This document shows positions 54,204-63,614 of a DNA stretch of 64,000 nucleotides, one piece after another. The stretch is from assembly GCA_024867545.1 (NCBI GenBank), contig JANFNE010000003.1:1-64000 (forward strand), in the 5' to 3' direction. The notes below the pieces were generated by a model, which searched no databases, had not been told where the DNA came from, and saw nothing but the letters and a program-made list of their open reading frames with translations. This DNA is from Phytopythium helicoides (taxonomy: Eukaryota; Oomycota; Peronosporomycetes; Pythiales; Pythiaceae). The first letter of the stretch is position 1; every line of letters begins with the position of its first letter. The position numbers and the translations under genes are program-made.

Positions 54204-55282
54204 CCTCTCTTTCCGCCGCGACCTTGATGCTTGTTGAATGTTCTCGTAGCCGACGCTGCGAACAGCTCGAACTCTCCGAGGTTGACTGGCTGGCTGATAG
54301 GTGGTCCCACATGAGTGAGAAATGCGGCAGGTTAGTGCGCATTGATATCCATTAGATCGGACGTGCAATCGACTGCTTCTTCACTCGCTGAATCGCTTCT
54401 CGCCGTTCAATCTATGAGCAAGTGGCGTCGTATCCAAGATCAAGGGTTCTCAAACCCACGGTCAAACGCCGTTGAGCACGTGAGCCCAGCGCGCAGGTGG
54501 CAGTTGCAGTGGTTTTTCTGCGTCGCGACTGTCTGCCGAGTGATGGCCTCGAAGGCTGGTTTGCGCTCAGCAGCCGTTTTGCCCCATATTCGTTTCTGAC
54601 GTGTCGTAGCGAAGGGTGCGGTGCGAGGGCCAGCGATTAGTTCCAACACGCCAGAGGCTGTACTAATCCCCCCCGCCTCGTTCTTTCGATACACGAGTCA
54701 GTTTTCGTAGGCGTGAGTGGCTGTGTGGCTCGCCTGGAAGCGGGAGCGTTGAAAAGATGCAGCCGATCACTTTCGTGTGTTCGCTGCTTCCAACCATCGA
54801 AAAATCTTCGACTTAACACGTCAGTTCGCTTCTGCGAAAGCTCTCGCCGTCCAGAGAGTCCCGGTCGCGAAACCTTCATGGCGGCAAAGACACGAGGTGT
54901 GATAAACCGCCGTGGTTGGCTTGACTGGGAGTGTTGACGGGAGTGTTTACGAGCTGCTCGCGCTCCATCACGCCTCGCCTCAGGTATGGACGACATTCTA
55001 TTGCTCATGAGAGCTGGCGGCTCGGGCTGCATGCGGCTGAAAGAGCACGGACGAAAGGATTTCGCGGGTGTGAACCCATTGGCCAGCACCCATCCGGCCA
55101 CTTGACCAAACCATGCGCGGTCTCACTTTTTCCTGAGGAAGGCGGCGCTGGCTTGGCTTGAGTTTACGGTACGCGCCACCGACAAGTCCGGCGTGGCATT
55201 TGGGCACGTTGGCAACCGCTCGTTAGTCGCCACGGCCCCTCAGAGGTCGTTTAACCCCCAGCTCAGTTCGCAACTCGCAACG
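54204..55282. other. Divergent promoter region between genes R and S
   Basis: About 1.1 kb without a supported gene. It should hold the promoters of both. Confidence 0.5.
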
Positions 55283-56020
55283 ATGCGCGCACCTCTCGCT
55301 GCGATCGGCAACACCAGTTTCGAGGCCGCCACGATGGACAAGGCGTCGATCAAGTTCATCATGAATGACTGCGACGACCGTATGGACGATTCGAGGCCGG
55401 CTGAAGTTGTCGGCTCGATTGCGATCGACGGGATGCAACGTCGAGCTCAGAGAACTGCTCGGGCCTTGAGCAACGACGAGAAGCGCCGTGCCAGGGAGTG
55501 CAAGGTGGACGGGATGCGACAAGTACATCATCAACCGAGGACTCTGCTTCCGCCATGGGGTAAGCTGTCGCACAACACAGAATACCATTTCACACGGCGG
55601 CTAACTTGGCATGTGCCAACGACAGGGTGGCAAGAAATGCTCTATCGCAGACTGCACCTCCAGCGCCAAGAACGCGGGGCTGTGTTGGCGCCACGGTGAG
55701 TCTTTATGCACGCTCCTGCCCGTGACAAACTGCGAGGCCTAACGATCTTGAGTCATTCAAATGTAGGTGGATCAGTCAAGTGTCTTGTGGACGGGTGCGA
55801 GCGACGAGGGAAGTCGCGCGGGTTGTGTTGGGCACATGGTGGAGGCACTAAGTGCTCCGACGTGTCGTGCGCCAAAGTGGCCGTGTCGAATGGCTATTGT
55901 TGGGCCCACGGTGGAGGAAAGCGGTGTGCGCTGGACGGATGCAGGCGTGCAGCGTATGAGCGCACGCACAATTACTGCACTCGACACTTTGAGGAGCTTC
56001 GAGCTGAAGGTGTCGCGTAA
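55283..56020 (+). pseudogene. Gene S: WRKY19-like Cys/His gene with a 1-base insertion in exon 1
   Basis: Exons 55283-55559, 55626-55695 and 55767-56020 have normal splice borders (GTAAGC/CAG, GTGAGT/TAG). The motif KASIKFIMND is present, and all five modules can be read. However, within module 1 the sequence GACGGGATGCGACAAG has one base too many (an A at 55514 compared with GGGTGYGA in R). Exon 1 is therefore 3n+1, and module 1 is misread as DGMRQVHHQ. Normal splicing then puts exon 2 out of frame. Joining exon 1 directly to exon 3 would restore the frame for modules 3-5. Converges with gene T (385 bp apart). It could be a sequencing error, but see the parallel cases R and U. Confidence 0.75.
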
Positions 56021-56404
56021 TTAGCCTCGAATGCAGCGGAGAATTGAGAAACTGATTAGAGACGCGGGCGTAGACGATGATGAATGAGATCCTTAAGGTA
56101 ATGTGAACACAAAGCTGTTGTCTAGTTCTCCCTTGCACCACGTATCCCCACACATCGAGATGGGAAGCAGTGCAGGTCGACTGGGCGGTGGGTACTCACG
56201 ATCGAAAACGGGTGTGAACACCAACAAACGTAGCCAAACAAGGCAACACAACCAGTCCTGCACAGCAGGCTAGGCACCAGATTTCTATAGGCTGCGCCTA
56301 GAGAGTATTTAGGATCGTAGCTCAGCACCTATGAGATAAAGAACCAAATACACCTGATGTCATCATCATCATCATAGTTCTCCCTTGCACTCGATAGTCT
56401 CTTG

Positions 56405-57318
56405 TCATATATCCGTGGTCTTAAATCCACTCTTGAGTTCTTCGTAGTGTCGCCGGCAGTAATTGCGGGTGCGTTCGTAGGCAGCACGACCACATCCGTC
56501 CAAAGCACATCTCTTTCCGCCTCCATGGGCCCAACAAAACCCATTCGACACGGCAACCTTGTCGCATTCGGCCTGTTGGCATTTCGTGCCACCACCATGA
56601 GCCCAGCACAATCCACGAGATTTGCCGCGGCGATCACACCCGTCCACGATACACTTTACAGAACCTCCTGAAGTAGTCAATTCGTGGGCAGTGAGACTCC
56701 AAGTACAATGATGGTAACAAGTTCACAAGTGCATTCTCACCGTGGCGCCAGCAGAGTCCAGCATTCTTTGCGCTCGAGTTGCAGTCGGCGACAGAGCATT
56801 TCTTGCCTCCCTGTTCAGGCAGTGTAGGATTAGCCGTCAAAGCTCGCACCGGGTATTCAGTGAAGAAACGTGCTTACCCCATGTCGGAAGCAGAGGCCTC
56901 TGTTGATCACATAGTTTGTGCAGTTTGCGATTTTGCACTTACGAGTGCGGCGCTTCCGTTTGCCCCCATTGCTCTCTTTAGCGTCATTCTCACCCTCCTC
57001 TGGTATCGTGCGTGGCACATCCGGGGTTGGACTTGCAGTCAACACACCGAGGGCTGCAATTGCGGCAATCTCGTCGGTTGCCTCGGGTGACGGGACGTCC
57101 GACATGTCGGCAGCGGATATGATGAACTGGAGTGAGGCTTTGTTGTGAACGCGCTCTAGGCATGGCGCTGTCAGTTCATCTATGGTTCTCTCAGATCTGG
57201 ATCGTCGAAGACTGTTCACACCATCGCCATCAGCATCTGTCGACCCGAGTTCGTCGTTTGGCGGCAGATTATCCTCGCTAAGAAGGAATCGGAGCGACGT
57301 CTTTGGGGGAGCATTCAT
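56405..57318 (-). CDS. Gene T: WRKY19-like Cys/His-repeat protein with two FI-motifs (3 exons)
   Basis: Exons 57318-56878, 56810-56741 and 56667-56405 join to 257 aa (315 if the upstream Met at 57492 is used). This is the only member of the R/S/T group with an undisturbed frame. It carries the family motif twice: PKTSLRFLLSED near the start and NKASLQFIISAAD about 70 residues later. A basic patch (GGKRKRRTRK) follows, and five modules with all ligands present (CKIANCTNYVINRGLC to YCRRHY). Exon 2 is again a 70-nt single-module exon. The duplicated motif suggests that the motif, rather than the surrounding N-terminus, is what is being kept. Confidence 0.87.
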
Positions 57319-57492
57319 ATCAGCCGCGATGTATGTACTGGATGCCGACCGTGCAAGATTGCGATTGACTTTTTGGAGATCTGACTGTGTCTCGCGTAGT
57401 CGAGAACCACTTGACCAAGGTCTTTCCGCAACTGGGTCTAGATACTTCGTATTGCTATTTCGGTGATGCTTCTCGCGGTTTATTCCGTGCAC

Positions 57493-58516
57493 AAGTTATT
57501 CGCAGGGTGGTGTAATAAAGATGTTGAGGAAAAGCTTGAAGTAGACGCGATCGCCAACCACCACGACTCACCACGAGCTAAATCTGGCATATTCAGCATT
57601 AATTGCTTTGCTTTGTTCGGGCAAGAGTCGCTCGATCAACTTGGCATCGGTGCGAATCGATGATTCCTGCAAGGCGAACTGAACGTGACAGGAAACTCAA
57701 GGAGGACGCAGAGGCCATCACCACTTTGCTTGGCATGTCGAGCTAATTCTGGTCTGGTTGAAACGGCTGTACGATGCGACTAGCGTCACTCATCGATCAA
57801 TTTGAGAATCCAACCAAATGCTCCCGATAAAAACGCTCAACTTGCTGATCAAAAGGTGAATCGGAGTGCCATTCTCACAACTGGAGGATTCAGCAAGCGC
57901 TTTGGTGTCAAGCTTTCGAGACAAGGCCGATTTGTCTCCACGGTCTTCGCTGGTCTTCTCAAAAGCGTGAAATGACCGACCTTCCGCTTCGTGCTCGAGC
58001 CATTGGTGGTCCGTATTGCTCTGAGTCAGCAGGCTGGCAGCAACGCGACTCGTAATCTGATCATGACAGCCGGGCGAAAACAGCCCTCGTGGAAAGCAGG
58101 TGTCACGCCAATCAAGATCCTTTGGTCCAAAGAAATTGACCTGGGATAGGTCATCGCTGCAGATGCCAAAGCATCCCCGGGGGGTATCATAGCTTTCCAT
58201 ATGCACCCATTCGCTTGATAACTGCGTGTCCTTGCAGGCAAGAGGAGCGACAACAAATTCCGTCAGCTGCGGATATGACTCGCAACGTCGAATGAGTAGT
58301 ACAGTACCGTCCCCTTTGACCTGAGACTGCGCTATTTTTCGATAGCGCGCGACACGCGCCACTGGCCCAATCACCGCAGAGTGCTCAAGCGAATAGCTGT
58401 GGTTTTAGAGTTGGACGCTATTCCCAGCGCTAAGCGTCAGCCGCTCGCCCGCATCGCCACATTTCGCCTCCGCAGCCACAGCTGCACCCTCCGCAGCCTC
58501 TGCATGAGCTCGAGCC
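57493..58516. other. Intergenic with an unassigned minus-strand ORF
   Basis: Contains the 194-codon minus-strand frame listed next. The remainder near 57500-57780 and 58375-58516 holds nothing recognisable except the 5' flank of gene U. Confidence 0.4.
57790..58374 (-). CDS. Unassigned 194-aa ORF, partly duplicated at 21.1 kb
   Basis: Minus-strand frame of 194 aa (MIGPVARVARYRKIAQSQ...). I recognise no domain. The segment CESYPQLTEFVVAPLACKDTQ recurs in the scrap at 21.1 kb with about one base difference, so this was probably part of a real, repeated gene or element. The end (HLLISKLSVFIGSIWLDSQ) is hydrophobic. Whether this copy is whole cannot be told from the window. Confidence 0.35.
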   Translation of the reverse strand: MIGPVARVARYRKIAQSQVKGDGTVLLIRRCESYPQLTEFVVAPLACKDTQLSSEWVHMESYDTPRGCFGICSDDLSQVNFFGPKDLDWRDTCFPRGLFSPGCHDQITSRVAASLLTQSNTDHQWLEHEAEGRSFHAFEKTSEDRGDKSALSRKLDTKALAESSSCENGTPIHLLISKLSVFIGSIWLDSQIDR

Positions 58517-59491
58517 ATGGATGAGCAGGCCGAGGACGCGCCGACCAAGTTGGACCTACCATTCATTCTCAATGCGACGACCAGGAGGACGAGACGGACC
58601 GCGACGAATGACTCGGTTGGCTCGGCGGCCCCGCCTTTTGAGTCCGACCTGACACCCGCTACGTCGGACTCGAAGCGACTCACCCAGGCCGAGAAGAAAC
58701 GGAAGCGCACGTGCACGGTCGACGGATGCGATAACTACATCGTGCACAAGGGGACTCTGCTGTCGGCACGGGGTGAGCAGCTACTGTATCCGCTGCTCGA
58801 TCCTCGGTCTCACTTATGGAGCTTGAGCAATGGAAGCGCCACTGACGAACTCGCCGAGCGACTCGCAGGGAGGCAAGAAATGCACGCAGCCTGGATGCAC
58901 GACCAGCGCCAAGCACAACGGGCTCTGCTGGAAGCATGGTATGAGAAAGTCACTCTCAGCGAGGTCACAAGTGGACATCCACATCTAATGCGCTGCATCG
59001 GACTATCATGTCATGACTCATTCCCTCCAGGAGGCTCGGTGGTCTGCAAGGTGGACAAGTGCACGCGAAAGGCCAAGGCGCGGGGGCTCTGCTGGTCCCA
59101 CGGCGGCGGCACCAAGTGTCAGCGGGACGAGTGTGACAAGGTGGCGGTATCGAACGGTTTTTGTTGGGCTCACGGAGGCGGCAAGCGCTGCGTGTTCCCC
59201 GGCTGCATCCGACCGGGCTACGAGCGCACCAATAAAATGTGTCCGCAGCACCACCGACACCACCAGGAGCAGCTTGTCGCACCACTCCTAGAGCAGCAAG
59301 AGCGACAAAACCATCACTATGAGATGCAGCAGCGACAAGATCAATTCCTTCACAACCAAGAAAGAAGATCTGCGATCAAACAGGAAACCCCACTACATGA
59401 GCGCTATGAGTCTCCAAATCAGCGAGAGCCTCAGGAACTTGCTCACATCGAAGACGGCAAGGACGAGCTGGTGATGGTCTTCGAACTGTAA
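58517..59491 (+). CDS. Gene U: WRKY19-like Cys/His-repeat protein, frame-shifted exon 1
   Basis: Family exons would be 58517-58772, 58869-58938 and 59031-59491. The motif is LDLPFILNA, the basic patch AEKKRKRT, and modules 3-5 are intact (ending MCPQH). One extra G in module 1 (AAGGGGACTC where the family pattern needs AAGGGACTC) makes exon 1 3n+1 and turns GLCCRHG into GTLLSARG. Remarkably, the unspliced sequence is one open frame of 324 aa, reading through both introns with module 2 out of frame. An exon 1-exon 3 splice would also be in frame. The C-terminal tail of about 80 residues is Gln/His/Glu-rich and contains a IKQE SUMO-like site. The start Met is well placed. Confidence 0.75.
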   Translation: MDEQAEDAPTKLDLPFILNATTRRTRRTATNDSVGSAAPPFESDLTPATSDSKRLTQAEKKRKRTCTVDGCDNYIVHKGTLLSARGEQLLYPLLDPRSHLWSLSNGSATDELAERLAGRQEMHAAWMHDQRQAQRALLEAWYEKVTLSEVTSGHPHLMRCIGLSCHDSFPPGGSVVCKVDKCTRKAKARGLCWSHGGGTKCQRDECDKVAVSNGFCWAHGGGKRCVFPGCIRPGYERTNKMCPQHHRHHQEQLVAPLLEQQERQNHHYEMQQRQDQFLHNQERRSAIKQETPLHERYESPNQREPQELAHIEDGKDELVMVFEL

Positions 59492-60460
59492 TAGGCGGGT
59501 AGATCCCGGTCGTAAGCCCGAAAGATATAGTGACAAGTTTGACTGCGAATAAAAAGTCTCTTGGGAGCAGCTATCGTTCTTATGTTGTACATTGAAAGAA
59601 CGAAACGCCCAGCATTCTCTTGCCGGTGGCCTTTCGCCACGAACTGCGCGCCTCCGTCGCTCTTCCTACGTGAGACACTGGTCTATGTGCCGACCTTGAC
59701 CATCTTCGCCGGCGCTCAATCTTTAGCGCTACTCTCGATTAATGGCAGTCCGAAGATCACGTGTGTGCGTGGCGATTGACCTCGCGGAGAAGCAGAAAGT
59801 GTTCGTCAGTGATAACTCCAGCTTGAGCCAGAACAAGATGATGTGGGATCTCGTGGACTTTCTTGAGGACACCAGCATCAATCCAGCGCGTGTCGTGAGC
59901 TGGAACTGCCTGGGCAACAACAGAATCGAGAAGCTTTTGTCGTTTCAGCAACTACGTGAGATGTAAGCTTTATCCGATGCCGCATCGGATTCCGCGAGCA
60001 CGCTGTCAGGAAACTACACAATGAAACACCAGCAGTTGCGCGTGCCAAAAAAAAAAAAAAAAACTATGTGAAACTTAGCAGAAAGTGATAAGTGTGACCA
60101 AGTCTGATGCAATTGATGTTTGCTGAATTTGTGTGCTGTCGAAAGAAGACTTCCGCTGAGCTCGTGCTCGTAGCTCGTTTTCTATGTTCCACGGCGTGTT
60201 GTGAGATGAATTATTACACCAAAGGTAAGTGTTCGTGTCTAACCTCTGTGCACTCCTCAGCAAGCGTGCCAACAGCGAACTGGTCGAGTGTGCTCTTTCC
60301 AGTCACTGGATGGTGGTCATTGGTGGTCATCCTCTGGTCGAAGTCGGCTTTCTTTGCGCAGCGCAACAGAATTGGATTTGTTAGTAACCGATACGAACCG
60401 GTATTTATAGCGGTCTCAGGCGAGACTCTCATCCTGCGCAGTGTAGCAGCTCAGCTGCCA
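59492..60460. other. Intergenic between U and V
   Basis: Holds a 17-base poly-A (60047-60063) and a 74-codon plus-strand frame (59742-59966) with no recognised domain. Confidence 0.45.
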
Positions 60461-61080
60461 ATGGAGGCGCTGGGGCTTCTGTTCATCCTGAATGCGGCCG
60501 AGATTGACAAGGAGGCCAAGCGTCGCAAGCGGACGTGGATCGTAGACGGTTGCACCAAGTACATCGTGCATTGTTGTGGTCGGTGCTGCGCTCACGGGGT
60601 GAGAGCGATGGTCTTGTGCGTCAAGTCCGACGTTGCGTGACCTAACTAAGCGTAACGGCGGTTCTCGTAGGGCGGAAAGAAGTGCTCAGTGGACGAGCGC
60701 ACTACGAGTGCCAAACACGATGGACGCTGCTGGAAGCATGGTGAGGGCGTCTTGTCGTCCCGCCCGTGTTCTTTTCTGACATTTGAAATGATCTTTTGCA
60801 TCGGCGCCAAGGCGGCTCGGTGCTTTGCAAGATTGGAAAATGTACGCGCAAGGCCAAAGCGCGAGGCTTATGCTGGTCTCACGGCGGAGGCACAAAGTGC
60901 CGCCACGAACAGTGTGGCAACGTCGCAGTGTCTCTCGGTTTCTGCTGGACTCACGGGGGTGGCAAACGGTGCACAGTGAGAGGCATTATCATGCCGGGGT
61001 ATGAGCGGACGGACAATATGTGCCCGCAACACTACAATCTAGAGCAGGGCAAAGAAGTAGGGGTGATCATTGACTTTTAA
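60461..61080 (+). CDS. Gene V: decaying WRKY19-like Cys/His-repeat gene (3 exons)
   Basis: Exons 60461-60598, 60671-60740 and 60812-61080 join in frame to 158 aa, the shortest of the family. The motif is reduced to LGLLFILNA, close to the start Met. Zinc ligands are missing. In module 1 the first Cys is Trp26 (RTWIVDGC). In module 2 the second Cys is Arg (CSVDER). In module 5 the second Cys is replaced (CTVRGI). Modules 3 and 4 are complete. The frame and splice sites are still good, so this is either a gene drifting towards loss or one that uses only modules 3-4. Closest to gene U (both have KCTRKAKARGLCWSHGGGTKC). Confidence 0.78.
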
Positions 61081-63614
61081 GCATCGGCCCGCTGGCATTC
61101 GTGTTCGTGAAAAGTTGAGGTCTTCACTTGCCATGGTGGCTCTAGCAGTTGCTTCGAGTCTCTAATAGCAATGAACGACTCGTTTGTCTTCTTTGCCCTG
61201 TGTGTTGTATTTCAATAACACTTTCTTAGTTGCCGTGTTCTTCAGCAAAAAAATCTATGTGATTCTGTCATCTTCACATGCAATCAACTGTGCGAGGCAA
61301 AAGTCCCTCTCTTTTTTTTTTTCCAGTACAGCTATCAGTTGAAGTGACTACCAACATGAAGTGTCCACTGCCCCAGTTTATGCGTAAGCTAATTGTGGGT
61401 GATAGGCACACATCAAGTAGACTTTGCGAGGTAGCAAGGCATTTTCCATAGAGCTTACTGGTAGGCGACCAACCCTTTAGAAAACTTACAGCATGTAAGC
61501 GCCTCGACATTCCTACACGTGGTGCCTTCGAGTACGCTCTACCATTTGATAATACAGAGCGCTATCACTCTTACTCAGCTGTTGGTAGTGAGCACCCGCA
61601 CATGCTTGAAGTCGGGAAGTTGGTAGTCACAAGTGAGATCGCCCCTATGTTTGCCCTAGCCTGTCTCCTTTTTCGCTGCGTGTGCTTGGAATCAAAAAGA
61701 GCGTTGTTTGTCTTTTCGCCTTGTTCCTGATTGCGAGGTGTCTGCAAAATATCTAGACAAGTCGATAACACCCAACTGTCTGAGTTAGAGACTGTAAACT
61801 GTTCAGGACCAGACAGAGAGCACAGAGGAATTGATGGACGAAGAACATGTTAAGAGTGTCTTAAACCTCCCAGTACCGACCTCTCTGAGTGAGGTCAAAA
61901 GTTCCAGCTTCTCAGCCAGATATTTGTCCAAAGAGTCAAATCGGAGGATGGGTGGCAACTAGTTGTCTGTGCACGCTCAAGCTTTTTGATTTTGTTGGCT
62001 CCGCATTGATACTGTGATGCAAACTCACAACAGCAATCATGAATTATAGTCTGACCTAGGCGACAAAGAAGAAAGGGAAAGAGGAATCTGGTTTCTTTCC
62101 AGCAGGAACTCTGTACATGCATATCACTCAAAATCATCGTACCAGATCTGAGTAAGACAAATGATGGAATCGCCATAGTGCAATAGCCTCTCAATGTTCC
62201 AGTAGTTTATCGTTGACGGCGCCATGAAAGCAGAAGTGTTGGCCTTTGTTGAACACACGTCTCCGAACTGTTTGTTGAAGACAGCACCGAGGAGTAGCTA
62301 CAAGAGATTACATTCACTTTCAGTTGGCAGATACAGATCACAACAAATTATAGATAATGGCAGCTCGTTGTTTTGGTGTATGTACAGTGTGAGCTCGTGT
62401 CTGTCAGTGGTATAGTTACCATTACGAATCTCCTTGGGTGCTATCGTGCAAGACGCATTGACGCACGATGTCTTTCATCTGCTAGACAATCTACACGAGA
62501 ACATGTGAGTCCACTCATTTCTCCTCAGTAGAAGCGAGTGCGTGTGCCAAGTGACGAGATACAGTTTTCAATACTCGAGTTCGGCAAGCCTAGCAAGGAA
62601 GTTTTTTTGCGCACAATATCTACATTTAGCCAAAATCATGCATCGAGGCAACGTTACGGCTAGCAGTGGATGGAGGTTAAGCCGCTGGAAACCTTGCTGC
62701 GGAGTTTGAAGAAACACAGTTCCGGTCCCATTCTCGTGTAAAGGAATATAAACCGATCACTGAGGCGATCTAACGTTCTGACCTTTGCAGGCACGCGCAG
62801 TAACTCGCTTCTGAGCCGACGTCTTCATAAAGTCATCCAAGTAGTTCATCTTCAGGACCACAAGAGCATTATGGCAAGCCAACCGAGCAAACCACGATCC
62901 TGTCTACTTTGGACACGAAGCCCAACTCGAGCGAGCTTTCCGATAAATGACGCAATTTGACGTATTCACTGGTCCGAAGCCAGTTTTCGACCAACAATTG
63001 CAAGACAACGTCATGATAGCATTCGCTTCACGACACGACGCTGCTAGATTGGGTTTGATTGAGGAGTCATACGCTGCCATATTTTTTTGCTCTATTCGGC
63101 ACCAGAGGCTCTGGCAGAGCGCTCGGTTCGGAACAGCAAAAAGGAGCGGCAGATGGACTTCAAACGCATACATTTCGCCAGTGCAAGCGCTCCCCAGAAG
63201 GAGGACAGCAGCGGGACGGAGATATGTTGTGCTGTTCGACTCGGCTCGAAGGCGTGTCCACGATAGACAAGGAGCAGCGCATTCCCGATCGGCGCGTATG
63301 ACAGCCGGCATACAAACTCCGAGAGCGGCAGGCAGTCAGTACGGTATGAAAAATGAACGCGCTGCAAGTTGGACACGATGGCGAGACCCCGAACAAACCA
63401 ACAAACAAACAGGACACGGTGGCCGCCGTCCCCCCTCACCACGTGAGTCGCTCGCTCACAGACTCACAGACTCACAGACAGCAAACGTGGCAGTTGGGAC
63501 GGGTCTCACAACCGAATTGGCCTCCCGGAGCTCACAGCCACACAGCTACACAGCTCCAGTAGCCTCCTTCGCTAGCTAAGCGAGACCTTCAGAGACCATC
63601 GTCAACCAAACAGA
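61081..63614. other. Intergenic, promoter of gene W at its right end
   Basis: About 2.5 kb without a supported gene, AT-richer in the middle. The block at about 63215-63320 is conserved with the promoter of gene G. Confidence 0.5.
63215..63320 (+). promoter_or_regulatory. Promoter block shared with gene G
   Basis: Contains GGAGATATGTTGTGCTGTTC and GATCGGCGCGTATGACAGCC as upstream of G, separated by a few more bases (an inserted CTCGAAGG among others). It lies about 300-400 bp before the W start codon. Confidence 0.6.
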
